Part shown: one piece after another, positions 31,748 to 40,412 of the stretch
Numbering within the stretch: position 1 is the stretch's first letter
Layout: each line of letters opens with the position of its first letter
Assembly (NCBI RefSeq): GCF_020181035.1
Contig: NZ_JAIQYY010000041.1
Coordinates: 1 to 41,352 of the forward strand
Source: Streptomyces sp. CoH27
Lineage (GTDB): Bacteria; Actinomycetota; Actinomycetes; Streptomycetales; Streptomycetaceae
DNA length: 41,352 nt
Direction of reading: 5' to 3'
Notes under the pieces: model-generated
Databases searched by the model: none
The model's input: only the letters and a program-made list of their open reading frames with translations
What the model was told of the DNA's origin: nothing
Program-made: the position numbers and the translations under genes

Positions 31748-31777
31748 GTGAACGGCCGGGTGGCAGCCACGTAGACT
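31748..31777 (+). promoter_or_regulatory. Candidate promoter of the RNA methyltransferase gene
   Basis: GTGAAC at 31748-31753 and TAGACT at 31772-31777, spaced by 18 bases, about 50 bp upstream of ATG 31829. Confidence 0.4.
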
Positions 31778-31828
31778 GGTGGGCTGTTGTCCGGCCGTTT
31801 CCCGTTCCCGATCTGGAGTCACCCCGCC

Positions 31829-33160
31829 ATGCAGGCAGAACCGAAGAAGTCGCTGGTCGGGGAGGAGTACGAGGTCGAGATCGGCCCCGTCGCCCACGGC
31901 GGCCACTGCATCGCCCGTACGGCCGAGGGCCAGGTGCTGTTCGTCCGGCACGCGCTGCCCGGCGAGCGGGTGGTGGCGAGGGTGACCGAGGGCGAGGAGG
32001 GAGCCCGCTTCCTCCGCGCGGACGCCGTGCGGATCATGGAGCCCTCCAAGGACCGCGTCGAGGCCCCCTGCCCCTTCGCCGGCCCCGGCCGCTGCGGCGG
32101 CTGCGACTGGCAGCACGCCAAGCCCGGTGCCCAGCGTCGGCTGAAGGGCGAGGTGATCGCCGAACAGCTGGAGCGGCTCGCGGGCCTCACGCCCGAGGAG
32201 GCCGGCTGGGACGGCACGGTGATGCCGGCGGAGGGCGACAAGCTGCCGGCGGGGCAGGTCCCGCAGTGGCGCACGCGCGTGCAGTACGCGGTGGACGCCG
32301 CGACCGGCAAGGCGGGCCTGCGCAGGCACCGGTCGCACGAGGTCGAGGAGATCGACCACTGCATGATCGCGGCGGCCGGGGTGTCCGAGCTCGGCATCGA
32401 GCGGCGGGACTGGACCGGCATGGAGTCGGTGGAGGCGATCGCGGCGACGGGTTCCCAGGACCGCCAGGTGATCCTGACCCCGCGCCCCGGCGCCCGCCTC
32501 CCCCTGGTCGAACTGGACAAGCCGGTCTCGGTTCTCCGGGTGGACGAGAAGTCGGGCGGCGTGCACCGCGTCCACGGCCGCCCCTTCGTCCGCGAGCGCG
32601 CTGACGGCCGTACCTACCGCGTCGGAAACGGCGGCTTCTGGCAGGTCCACCCGAAGGCGGCCGACACGCTGGTGACAGCCGTGATGCAGGGCCTGCTGCC
32701 CCGCAAGGGCGAGATGGCTCTCGACCTCTACTGCGGAGTGGGCTTGTTCGCGGGCGCGTTGGCCGACCGACTCGGCGAGAAGGGCGCGGTCCTCGGTATC
32801 GAGTCCGGCAAACGAGCGGTCGAGGACGCCCGCCACAACCTCGCCGACTTCCCCCGCGTCCGCATCGAACAGGGCAAGGTCGAGTCGGTCCTCCCGCGCA
32901 CGGGCATCACCGAGGTCGACCTGATCGTCCTCGACCCGCCCCGCGCCGGCGCGGGCCGCACCACGGTCGCCCACCTCGCATCCCTGGGCGCCCGCAGGAT
33001 CGCCTACGTCGCCTGCGATCCCGCCGCGCTGGCCCGGGACGTGGCGTACTTCCGGGACGGCGGATACCGGGTGCGGACGCTTCGGGCGTTCGATCTGTTT
33101 CCGATGACGCATCATGTGGAGTGCGTGGCGATTCTTGAGCCCGCAGCAAAGGGCGTCTGA
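31829..33160 (+). CDS. 23S rRNA/tRNA uridine-C5 methyltransferase, TrmA/RlmD family
   Basis: The product has 443 residues. An N-terminal TRAM domain (about 8-65, VGEEYEVEIGPVAHGGHCIAR) is followed by cysteines for a [4Fe-4S] cluster (CPFAGPGRCGGCDWQHA, with a fourth probably in EEIDHCMIA). The SAM-binding motif is ALDLYCGVGLFAGAL. The catalytic cysteine is in YVACDPAALARD and the general base in HHVECVAIL. The family makes 5-methyluridine at defined sites of 23S rRNA or tRNA; sequence alone does not tell which. ATG 31829 is the usual start; TTG 31787 is in frame but unlikely. Confidence 0.9.
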   Translation: MQAEPKKSLVGEEYEVEIGPVAHGGHCIARTAEGQVLFVRHALPGERVVARVTEGEEGARFLRADAVRIMEPSKDRVEAPCPFAGPGRCGGCDWQHAKPGAQRRLKGEVIAEQLERLAGLTPEEAGWDGTVMPAEGDKLPAGQVPQWRTRVQYAVDAATGKAGLRRHRSHEVEEIDHCMIAAAGVSELGIERRDWTGMESVEAIAATGSQDRQVILTPRPGARLPLVELDKPVSVLRVDEKSGGVHRVHGRPFVRERADGRTYRVGNGGFWQVHPKAADTLVTAVMQGLLPRKGEMALDLYCGVGLFAGALADRLGEKGAVLGIESGKRAVEDARHNLADFPRVRIEQGKVESVLPRTGITEVDLIVLDPPRAGAGRTTVAHLASLGARRIAYVACDPAALARDVAYFRDGGYRVRTLRAFDLFPMTHHVECVAILEPAAKGV

Positions 33161-33295
33161 CCTGCTGTTCTTCTGGTTTCCCAGGGTGCGCGCGGGTCGT
33201 GCCGACATGTTTCCGTAGGTCCACCGCGTGGAGCATGATGCAGGTTCCTGCCACGTGTCTCACCTGCGGTTTCGCAGCGAGCATTCCGATCGCGA

Positions 33296-33320
33296 GGTCG
33301 CCGCCAGCACGGCGGCGACC
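33296..33320. terminator. Terminator between the methyltransferase and xylanase genes
   Basis: GGTCGCCGCC at 33296-33305 and its complement at 33311-33320 form a perfect 10-bp stem with a 5-base loop between two convergent genes. Confidence 0.75.
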
Positions 33321-33356
33321 CGGGACCGTCAACGATGTCCTTGCGGAGGGGCGGGA

Positions 33357-33385
33357 GAAGCCGCACCGTGGGCTGTCACGGCTTC
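33357..33385 (-). terminator. Possible xylanase transcript hairpin
   Basis: GAAGCCG at 33357-33363 pairs with CGGCTTC at 33379-33385. The inner bases can also pair as CCGTG with CACGG. It begins 25 bp after the xylanase stop. Confidence 0.5.
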
Positions 33386-33409
33386 ACCCCTTCGTTTGTG
33401 GCAGGCCCC

Positions 33410-34840
33410 TCAGGTACGGGTCCAGAGTTGGTTGTTGCCGTTCGAGCAGGAGTAGAGCTGGATCAGGGTGCCGTTGGCGGTGCCGCCTGAGACGGCGTCG
33501 AGGCAGAGGCCGGACTGGACGCCGACGATGGATCCGTCGGAGTTGAGGCGCCATTTCTGGTTGTCGCCGCCCCAGCAGCTGTAGATCTGGACTTTGGAAC
33601 CGTTGCCTGTGCCGGCGGCGTCAAGGCATTTGTTGCCGTAGACCTTGAGCTCGCCGGCGTCGGTGTACGTCCACTGCTGGTTGGTGCCGCTGTGGCAGTC
33701 CCACAGCTGGAGCTGCGTGCCGTCGGTGGTGCCGGCTCCGGGCACGTCCAGGCAACGGCCCGAACCGACGCCCTTGATCTGTCCGCCATCCGCGGGGGGT
33801 GTCGTGGAGCCGCCGTTGAGTGCGTTGAGGACGGCGGTGTAGGCAGGCTTCTTGCTGCCGTCGCCGTTGAACAGCAGCGGCGTGTCCCCCGATCGCCAGG
33901 AGTCGGTGTCGCGCACACCCCAGACGGTGATGCCGAGGCAGCGCGAGACGGCCAGGCAGTCGTTGGTCACGTTGGCGTAGGTCGAGGCCGAGGCGCCCTG
34001 TATGTCGAGTTCGGTGATGGCCACGTCGACGCCGAGGGCGGCGAAATTCTGCAGGGTGGTGCGGAAGTTGCTGTCGTAGGGGCTGCCGCTGTTGAAGTGC
34101 GACTGGAACCCGACGCAGTCGATCGGCACGCCGCGCTGCTTGAAGTCCCGGACCATGGCGTACACGGCCTGCGTCTTGGCCCAGGTCCAGTTCTCGATGT
34201 TGTAGTCGTTGTAGCAGAGCTTGGCCGCCGGGTCGGCGGCGCGCGCGGTGCGGAAGGCGACCTCGATCCAGTCGTTGCCCGTGCGTTGCAGGTTGGAGTC
34301 CCGCCGAGCTCCCGAATTGCCGTCGGCGAAGGCCTCGTTCACGACGTCCCACTGGGCGATCTCGCCCTTGTAGTGGCCCATGACGCCGTTGATGTGGTCG
34401 ATCATCGCTTGGCGCAGTGAGCTGCCGCTGAGGCTCTGCATCCAGCCGGGCTGCTGGGCGTACCAGGCCAGTGTGTGGCCACGCACCCGCTTGCCGTTCT
34501 GCACCGCCCAGTTGTAGACGCGGTCGCCGGCGCTGAAGTTGAACTGGCCCCGCTGTGGTTCGGTGGCGTCGATCTTCATCTCGTTCTCGGCCGTCACCAT
34601 GTTGAACTCACGGCTTGCGATCGTCGTGTACGCCGAGTCGCCCAGCCTGCCGGAGGCGATGGCGGTGCCGAAGTAGCGGCCGCTCTGTGCCGCCGCGGCG
34701 CCAAGCGTGTTCTCGGCGGCGTGTGCGGTCGGCGGTGCGGCCAGTGCGGTGACCGCACCGAGGACGCCGACGACCAGCGCCAGCAGCAGGCTGCGGATCT
34801 TCCGGCGGGTAACGGATCTGGGAAGGGCATACGAGCCCAT
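33410..34840 (-). CDS. Secreted endo-1,4-β-xylanase, GH10 with CBM13
   Basis: The product has 476 residues. A long signal peptide with twin-Arg-like TRRK and a hydrophobic core ends at AHA, cleaved after residue 41. The GH10 catalytic domain (about 45-345) has the acid/base Glu169 in QWDVVNEAF and the nucleophile Glu277 in ITELDIQG; in mature numbering these are 128 and 236, as known for XlnA of S. lividans. A Gly/Thr/Pro linker leads to a complete CBM13 (ricin-type) with three subdomains (GRCLDVPG.., NKCLDAAG.., GLCLDAVS..). It cuts xylan outside the cell. ATG 34840 has GGAGG seven bases upstream. It is divergent from the GH62 gene. Confidence 0.95.
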   Translation of the reverse strand: MGSYALPRSVTRRKIRSLLLALVVGVLGAVTALAAPPTAHAAENTLGAAAAQSGRYFGTAIASGRLGDSAYTTIASREFNMVTAENEMKIDATEPQRGQFNFSAGDRVYNWAVQNGKRVRGHTLAWYAQQPGWMQSLSGSSLRQAMIDHINGVMGHYKGEIAQWDVVNEAFADGNSGARRDSNLQRTGNDWIEVAFRTARAADPAAKLCYNDYNIENWTWAKTQAVYAMVRDFKQRGVPIDCVGFQSHFNSGSPYDSNFRTTLQNFAALGVDVAITELDIQGASASTYANVTNDCLAVSRCLGITVWGVRDTDSWRSGDTPLLFNGDGSKKPAYTAVLNALNGGSTTPPADGGQIKGVGSGRCLDVPGAGTTDGTQLQLWDCHSGTNQQWTYTDAGELKVYGNKCLDAAGTGNGSKVQIYSCWGGDNQKWRLNSDGSIVGVQSGLCLDAVSGGTANGTLIQLYSCSNGNNQLWTRT

Positions 34841-35304
34841 GACGGTGCCTCCGAGGTAGAAGTCGCTGATCGACTGAAGCGCAGGGGATTGCGGCGTCCG
34901 GCCCCGTCCGGCAGACGGAGGGGGCAGGTCGGAGCCCGGGCAGGACGGAATCACCGGACACCGCAGTCATGGGGACCGGGATGACGCCAACGGCACGGGC
35001 GCCGCACCCGGTCGGCCGTCGGGCGACGTACGGCGGGCGGCGGGCGTGTTCCACGTCTCGACACAGGCATGGGGTACTCCAGCGCGGCTCAGCCGGGGGA
35101 TCGTCACACGGCGTCGCATGCCTCTCCAACTGCGGGAAGAGCCAGGATGCGCTGGTGCGAACCTCACCGGAACGGAACGGGGTTGCGCAGGTGATGTGGT
35201 GCGCGGGTCTGCCGTGCAGCTGGTCGCTGATCTGCCGTGCAGCATGGATTGCCCAGGCCGATACAGCCCGGAATCGCGAACCAGGCCCGGTTTCTCAGAC
35301 AGGG

Positions 35305-35333
35305 ATGATTGAGGCGTGACCGTGGATCGTCAA
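35305..35333 (-). promoter_or_regulatory. Candidate xylanase promoter
   Basis: On the minus strand TTGACG (35333-35328) and AATCAT (35310-35305) are separated by 17 bases. Confidence 0.5.
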
Positions 35334-35366
35334 TACTCTCGGGCGAAGAAATTTCCGATTGTCGGA

Positions 35367-35377
35367 CGAAACTTTCG
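35367..35377. promoter_or_regulatory. Xylanase-type operator CGAAACTTTCG
   Basis: CGAAA and TTTCG form a palindrome around one base. This sequence is described upstream of xylanase genes in several Streptomyces as a conserved control element. It lies 34 bp upstream of the predicted xylanase -35 box. A second small palindrome, GAAATTTC, sits at 35348-35355 between them. Confidence 0.7.
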
Positions 35378-35560
35378 GTAAGTAGGCGGGCGGCGGCCCC
35401 CGGTGCTGGCGTCGGCGGCGTGCGGATTTCGTTGTCAGGGACGTTGGGGCAGGGTCGATCGAGTGTCTGCACCGTCCGCACATCGCTCCCTTCTGGGGTC
35501 AAGTCGCTTACGAGCCAGCCATTTGACGGTGTGGCGTGCGCTGGTCGGCGCGTGATGGAG

Positions 35561-35571
35561 CGAATGTTTCG
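35561..35571. promoter_or_regulatory. Variant xylanase-type operator near the GH62 promoter
   Basis: CGAATGTTTCG has one mismatch in its arms relative to CGAAA-N-TTTCG. It ends 29 bp before the predicted GH62 -35 box, mirroring the arrangement on the xylanase side. Confidence 0.4.
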
Positions 35572-35599
35572 ACGTTTGATGCGATACATGCGAGAGGTA

Positions 35600-35627
35600 T
35601 TGACGGTGTTCACCGGTTCTCTATCAT
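35600..35627 (+). promoter_or_regulatory. Candidate GH62 promoter
   Basis: TTGACG (35600-35605) and TATCAT (35622-35627) are separated by 16 bases, about 180 bp upstream of ATG 35809. Confidence 0.5.
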
Positions 35628-35651
35628 CGGGTTGCTCGATGGTTCGACCTT

Positions 35652-35669
35652 TGTTCGACATGACGAACA
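35652..35669. promoter_or_regulatory. Inverted repeat in the GH62 leader
   Basis: TGTTCG and CGAACA form 6-bp arms around 6 bases, 25 bp downstream of the predicted -10 box. This position would suit a repressor of the arabinofuranosidase gene. Confidence 0.4.
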
Positions 35670-35808
35670 CTTCGGGCCGCTCCATCGCACCGTAGGACCA
35701 TGCCGGGCAGCACCGGCTGAAGTCGGAATCGCAAGGGCCATGCCGCATGTGTATGTAACGCATGCATATGTCATGGACTCATCAACCGCCAGGGTCTAGG
35801 GAGTATCC

Positions 35809-36978
35809 ATGCGCAGAGGAAGTTCCAGCCGCAGGCATCCGTCAGTGGTGCTCGCCGCCGTGGTTGCGGCCCTGGCCGCGTTGGCGGCGATGCTCGTCGC
35901 CGCCCCGGCTCAGGCGGCTTCCAGCGGCGCCTTGCGCGGTGTTGGTTCGGGCCGGTGCCTCGATGTTACGGGCTCCGGTACGGCCAACGGCACAGCGGCC
36001 CAGATCTGGACGTGCAACGGGGGCAGCAACCAGAAGTGGACCGGCCTGTCCGGGACGACCCCGCCGGGGGACGGCACGTGTTCTCTGCCGTCGACGTACC
36101 GGTGGACGTCGACGGGTGCGCTGGCGCAGCCGGCGAACGGGTGGGTCTCGCTGAAGGACTTCACCAACGTGACGTACAACGGCAAGCACCTGGTCTACGC
36201 GTCGAACGTGTCGGGGTCGTCGTACGGCTCGATGATGTTCAGGCCCTTCACGAACTGGTCGGACATGGCGTCGGCCGGCCAGACCGGGATGAGCCAGTCC
36301 GCGGTGGCTCCCACGCTGTTCTACTTCGCACCCAAGAAGATCTGGGTGCTGGCGTACCAGTGGGGTGCGTGGCCCTTCATCTACCGCACTTCCAGCGACC
36401 CCACCAACCCCAACGGCTGGTCCGCGCCGCAGCCGCTGTTCACCGGCAGCATCCCGGGCGCCGCCCCGATCGACCAGACCCTGATCGCCGACGGCCAGAA
36501 CATGTACCTGTTCTTCGCCGGTGACAACGGCAAGATCTACCGGGCGAGCATGCCGATCGGGAACTTCCCGGGCAACTTCGGCTCGTCGTACACCACGGTC
36601 ATGAGCGACACGGTGAAGAACCTGTTCGAGGCGCCGCAGGTCTACAAGGTCCAGGGCCAGAACCAGTACCTCATGATCGTCGAGGCCCGGGGTGCGAACG
36701 AGCAGCGCTACTTCCGCTCGTTCACCGCCACCAGCCTGAACGGTTCCTGGACCCCGCAGGCCGCCAGCGAGAGCAACCCCTTCGCGGGCAAGGCCAACAG
36801 CGGTGCCACCTGGACCAACGACATCAGCCACGGTGACCTGGTCCGCAACAACCCCGACCAGACCATGACCATCGACCCCTGCAACCTGCAGTTCCTCTAC
36901 CAGGGCAAGTCCCCCTCCGCGAGCGGCCCCTACGACCAGCTGCCCTGGCGGCCGGCTGTCCTCACCCTGCAGCGCTGA
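35809..36978 (+). CDS. Secreted α-L-arabinofuranosidase, GH62, with one CBM13 subdomain
   Basis: The product has 389 residues. The signal peptide (RRGSSSRRH, then an Ala/Val core) ends at AQA, cleaved after residue 36. Residues 41-77 are one ricin-type subdomain (GVGSGRCLDVTGSGTANGT, then QKW), followed by a Gly/Thr/Pro linker. The GH62 catalytic domain (about 91-389) has the likely base Asp117 in SLKDFTNVTY, Asp222 in PIDQTLIADG and the acid Glu274 in FEAPQVYK. It removes arabinose side chains from arabinoxylan outside the cell, helping the divergent xylanase. A working CBM13 normally has three subdomains; two seem to be missing here. ATG 35809 follows a weak GGGAG. Confidence 0.93.
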   Translation: MRRGSSSRRHPSVVLAAVVAALAALAAMLVAAPAQAASSGALRGVGSGRCLDVTGSGTANGTAAQIWTCNGGSNQKWTGLSGTTPPGDGTCSLPSTYRWTSTGALAQPANGWVSLKDFTNVTYNGKHLVYASNVSGSSYGSMMFRPFTNWSDMASAGQTGMSQSAVAPTLFYFAPKKIWVLAYQWGAWPFIYRTSSDPTNPNGWSAPQPLFTGSIPGAAPIDQTLIADGQNMYLFFAGDNGKIYRASMPIGNFPGNFGSSYTTVMSDTVKNLFEAPQVYKVQGQNQYLMIVEARGANEQRYFRSFTATSLNGSWTPQAASESNPFAGKANSGATWTNDISHGDLVRNNPDQTMTIDPCNLQFLYQGKSPSASGPYDQLPWRPAVLTLQR

Positions 36979-36997
36979 ACTGGCCTGTGTACCTCGC

Positions 36998-37033
36998 CGA
37001 CGGCCGGCCTCACCCAGATCGGGCCGGCCGTCG
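36998..37033 (+). terminator. Terminator after the GH62 gene
   Basis: CGACGGCCGGCC at 36998-37009 and its complement at 37022-37033 form a perfect 12-bp stem with a 12-base loop, 20 bp after the stop, followed by CCTTTG. Confidence 0.8.
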
Positions 37034-37220
37034 CCTTTGCCACCATGAAGCAGCGCCGGGGAAGCCGATGAACCCTGACGAGCGCCGAGCCGGACACGGT
37101 GCTCTGCTGGAGGCTCTATGCGTTGACTCCAGCCGCCGGTCCGGGCTGGTGTTGAGCATGTCACCCGCCGCCGTGCTCCGTCTCCACCCATGAGCTGTCG
37201 AGGAACGGGCTGGGCCTGCC

Positions 37221-37499
37221 GTGCCAGAAGACGCCACGCTGTCGCGTGCCCGGGTCGCGGCCACTGCCGCCGCACCCTCGGTGGCCTTGGCCGGTCTGAT
37301 CCTGACGGTCGTGTTCAAGGGCGATCACGAGGCCCTGGACGCGACCCGGGGCATGCTGGCCCGAGCGCTCGCCTTCACCGTCTACTGCCTGGTCGACGTG
37401 CCGGCCCTGGGACGACTCGGAGCCGAGCGCGGCTCAGTGGTGGCTCTTGTCGTATGGGGCGTGGTAGCGGCGGCCGTTGCGTTCGCGGTGGCATCATGA
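37221..37499 (+). CDS. Small membrane protein, first of a pair
   Basis: The product has 92 residues with about three hydrophobic helices (AATAAAPSVALAGLILTVVF, ALAFTVYCLVDVPALG and VVALVVWGVVAAAVAFAVA). The loop between the first two is acidic (KGDHEALDATRG). The start is GTG 37221 with only a weak ribosome site. The stop overlaps the next start (ATGA), and both genes code for small membrane proteins, so they probably form one complex. I know no function. Confidence 0.7.
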   Translation: MPEDATLSRARVAATAAAPSVALAGLILTVVFKGDHEALDATRGMLARALAFTVYCLVDVPALGRLGAERGSVVALVVWGVVAAAVAFAVAS

Positions 37500-37966
37500 G
37501 CGGTTCGGCAGGGCACGGAGGCGGTCGAGAGCGGCCGCAGAACGCCGACCGGGTACGCATGGAACTGCGCAGGGCCCGGGAGATGCCGCGCGAGGACCTG
37601 CTCATCCGGTTCTTCTTCGGCGCGGGTGTGTCCTTGCTGGCTGCTGTCGTGTCGAAGCTGGTCGGCCTGTTCGTCGGCGGGATCTTCCTCGCCTTTCCGG
37701 CCATCCTGCTGGCCAGCCTGACCCTCGTGGCCAAGGAGGAGGGTCTGCGCAGCGCCCGCCACGACGCCCGCGGCGCCGCCCTGGGAACCATCGGCCTTCT
37801 GGCGTTCGCACTGACCACCGCTCTCCTCCTGCGCCACCACTCGGCATGGCTCGCCCTGGCGGTGGCGACGGCAGCCTGGACCGTGGTGTCGCACGGTGGG
37901 TATGCCGTCGTCCGCGCGGCAGGAGCGGGAAGCGACGAAACCGGACCCGAAGAACCTGGTGCGTAG
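37496..37966 (+). CDS. Membrane protein resembling DUF3147, second of a pair
   Basis: The product has 156 residues. A basic N-terminus (RERPQNADRVRMELRRAREM) leads to LLIRFFFGAGVSLLAAVVS, KLVGLFVGGIFLAFPAILLA with SLTLVAKEEG, then two more helices and an acidic tail. Two-gene pairs of short membrane proteins with the FPAILLASLTLV...E motif recall DUF3147, but I am not certain. The product has about four membrane helices. It is coupled to the upstream small gene and convergent with kup, 46 bp away. Confidence 0.72.
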   Translation: MSGSAGHGGGRERPQNADRVRMELRRAREMPREDLLIRFFFGAGVSLLAAVVSKLVGLFVGGIFLAFPAILLASLTLVAKEEGLRSARHDARGAALGTIGLLAFALTTALLLRHHSAWLALAVATAAWTVVSHGGYAVVRAAGAGSDETGPEEPGA

Positions 37967-38012
37967 TGCGCCTCAGGCCCGCTCCGCCGGGCGATCAGCG
38001 GGTGGAGCGCGG

Positions 38013-39983
38013 CTACACCTCGATGTGTGAGCCCATGATGACGGTGCGGTCGCGGGGAAGGCCGAAATACTCGGCGGCGTCGGCCGTGATGTAGGAGGTG
38101 GCGATGAACAGCCGCTTGCGCCAGGGAGCCATCGTGGGTGCCTTTCCCCGTCGCAGGTCGATCTTCGACAGGAAGTAGGACGCGTGATCGAGGTCCAACG
38201 GCCCTTCGGTCTGGGCGGGGGTGAGCATGGCCAGGGTGCCGGGCACGTCCGGTGTCTCCATGTAGCCGAACCGAGCGGTGACGTGGATGATCCCGTCGTC
38301 GGTGTAGCCGAGGTCGTCGACGGTGATCCGCTGGTCGGCCGGGACACGGGGCATGGGCTCTGTCTCAAGCGAGAGGATCACGACCTGGTCGTGGCGCACG
38401 TGGTTGTGCTCGACGTTGGCCCGCATGGCCAATGGAGCAGTCTGCTTGCCCCGGTTGAGGAACACGGCCGTGCCCGGGATCCGGAGCGTCGACACCCTTT
38501 CCGAGCGCAGATCGTCGACGAACTCGGGCAGCGGGCCTTCCAGCCGTGCTCGTTCGGCGGTGACGATCTCCCGGCCGCGCTGCCAGGTCGTCATGACGGT
38601 GAACGCGGTGATGCCGATCAGCAGCGGCAGCCACGCACCGTGGACGAGCTTGGTCATGTTGGCCGCCACGAACAGCAGGTCCACGAAGAGCAACACGGTG
38701 GCGCCGATGGCGACCAGCCACCTGGGCGTGCCCCATTTCGCCCGGGCGACGTAGAAGAACAGCAGGGTGGTGATGGTGATGGTGCCGGTGACCGCCATGC
38801 CGAACGCGAAGGCCAGCGCCGCGGAGCTGCGGAAGGCGAAGACCAGGGTGAGGACCGAGACCATCAGCAGCCAGTTGATCCAGGGCACGTAGATCTGGCC
38901 GATGGTGGATTCGGAGGTGTGCGCGATCCGCAGCCTCGGCAGGTAACCCAGTTGGGCTGCCTGGGAGGTCACCGAGTACGCGCCGGTGATCACGGCCTGC
39001 GAGGCGATCACGGTGGCCGCCGTGGCCAGCACGACCATCGGCAGCCGTCCCCAGCCGGGCGTGAGCAGGAAGAACGGGCTGCTGATGTTGTGCGGACCGG
39101 CGAGGATCAGCGCGCCCTGCCCGAAATAGCTCAGGATGCAGGCGGGGAAGACGAGGAACATCCAGGCCCGGGTGATCGCCCGGCGGCCGAAGTGCCCCAT
39201 GTCGGCATACAGCGCCTCGGCGCCGGTGACCGCCAGTACGACCGCGGCCAGGGCGAAGAAGGCGGTGCCGAAATGGCCGAAGAGAAAGCCCAGGGCGTAC
39301 GTCGGTGACAGTGCCCTGAGGATGGCCGGGTGGTCGGCGATGCCGGCGATGCCGCAGGCGCCGATGGCGACGAACCAGGCGATCATGACGGGGCCGAACA
39401 CCCGGCCCACCGCCGCTGTTCCCCTGCGCTGGACGAGGAACAGCAGCACGATGATGACCGCGGTGATGGGCACGACCGCGCTCTCCAGCGACGGCTGGAC
39501 GACCTTGAGTCCCTCGACTGCGGACAGTACCGAGATCGCCGGGGTGATCATGCTGTCGCCGAAGAACAGCGACGCGCCGAAGATGCCCAGCGCGGCCAGC
39601 ACGGCGGCGGTCCGGCCGGCCGGCCGCGAGGTCCATCGCCGTACCAGGGTGATCAGTGCCATGATGCCGCCCTCGCCGTCGTTGTCGGCACGCATCGCCA
39701 GCAGCACATAGGTGACCAGCACGATGATCACCACCGACCAGAACACCAGCGACACCACGCCGTACACGTTCTGCGTGGTGACCGGGACGGGGTGCGGGTC
39801 GCCCGGGTTGAACACGGTCTGGAGGGTGTAGATCGGGCTTGTCCCGATGTCACCGAAGACCACCCCCAGGGCGCCGATCACCAGCGCGAGACGTGCCGTG
39901 TCGTGAGCGCTCGCGCGACGAGCCTCCGGGGCCCGAGAGGGGAACCCGTCGTCCGGTGCGGCACCCTGCCGGTGATCGGCCAT
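38013..39983 (-). CDS. kup: Low-affinity potassium transporter Kup
   Basis: The product has 656 residues. Residues about 30-460 hold 12 membrane helices with the KUP signatures LVIGALGVVFGDIGTSPIYT, ADNDGEGGIMALITL, FGASLFFGDSMITPAISVLS, EALYADMGHFGRRAI and NISSPFFLLTP. The cytoplasmic C-terminus includes GTAVFLNRGKQTAPLAM and ends YFGLPRDRTVIMGSHIEV. Kup imports potassium with protons. ATG 39983 has GGAGGAGG about five bases upstream. A large APC-type permease gene in the same orientation lies upstream of it. Confidence 0.95.
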   Translation of the reverse strand: MADHRQGAAPDDGFPSRAPEARRASAHDTARLALVIGALGVVFGDIGTSPIYTLQTVFNPGDPHPVPVTTQNVYGVVSLVFWSVVIIVLVTYVLLAMRADNDGEGGIMALITLVRRWTSRPAGRTAAVLAALGIFGASLFFGDSMITPAISVLSAVEGLKVVQPSLESAVVPITAVIIVLLFLVQRRGTAAVGRVFGPVMIAWFVAIGACGIAGIADHPAILRALSPTYALGFLFGHFGTAFFALAAVVLAVTGAEALYADMGHFGRRAITRAWMFLVFPACILSYFGQGALILAGPHNISSPFFLLTPGWGRLPMVVLATAATVIASQAVITGAYSVTSQAAQLGYLPRLRIAHTSESTIGQIYVPWINWLLMVSVLTLVFAFRSSAALAFAFGMAVTGTITITTLLFFYVARAKWGTPRWLVAIGATVLLFVDLLFVAANMTKLVHGAWLPLLIGITAFTVMTTWQRGREIVTAERARLEGPLPEFVDDLRSERVSTLRIPGTAVFLNRGKQTAPLAMRANVEHNHVRHDQVVILSLETEPMPRVPADQRITVDDLGYTDDGIIHVTARFGYMETPDVPGTLAMLTPAQTEGPLDLDHASYFLSKIDLRRGKAPTMAPWRKRLFIATSYITADAAEYFGLPRDRTVIMGSHIEV

Positions 39984-40412
39984 CTGGACCTCCTCCTCGC
40001 GGGCCGCTGTGGGGAAGGCCCGGCGCGTCGGACGATACCGATCATCAGCGCGAATACCGGTAGGTGGGGCCGGGTCGCTTCGACTCAAGGTTGTCTGCGT
40101 GCTGTGGATCTCCACGGCGCCTCGTCGTCTCGGGTCCGGCCGACGCCCCTGCCTCGTCCCGATCCGCCTGATGCTCCTGGGCTCGACCGGTGCCGTGCCC
40201 CTTCGTTCCGGTGGTCGGAGGTCAGGAAAGCCCCGACGCGCGGAGCACCGCCTGCACCGCCTGCACCGTCTCCCCGTCGGCGGTCCGCTCCGTCGCATGA
40301 CGCCGACGCTGAGCGGCCGTGCGGGGTGCGACGACCGCTGCTTACGGGCTCCCAGCGCCGAACGGGTGAATCCTGACGGATTCCTGACGCGGGCGGCGGA
40401 CTGGCCTGGTTC
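39984..40412. other. Spacer between kup and the APC permease gene
   Basis: About 430 bp in which I see no gene. It contains a short tandem repeat (GCCTGCACC twice at about 40250) and a TCCTGACG direct repeat near 40372-40390. I looked for a c-di-AMP (ydaO-type) riboswitch before kup on the minus strand and could not make one out. Confidence 0.4.

Larger units (their letters stand above)
34841..35808. other. Long divergent regulatory region of the hemicellulase pair
   Basis: About 970 bp with no gene I can support. It contains separate promoter and operator candidates for each enzyme gene (listed individually). It also has a direct repeat of TCTGCCGTGCAGC (35208 and 35231). If the promoter near 35305 is right, the xylanase mRNA has a leader of about 460 bases. 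Confidence 0.5.

Noticed and set aside
35164..35763. A 199-codon minus-strand open frame between the xylanase and GH62 genes
   Set aside because: No ribosome site, atypical composition, and it covers the promoter and operator candidates of both enzymes.
39984..40412. Possible c-di-AMP riboswitch before kup
   Set aside because: I could not find the conserved ydaO-type core; length and gene context alone are not enough.
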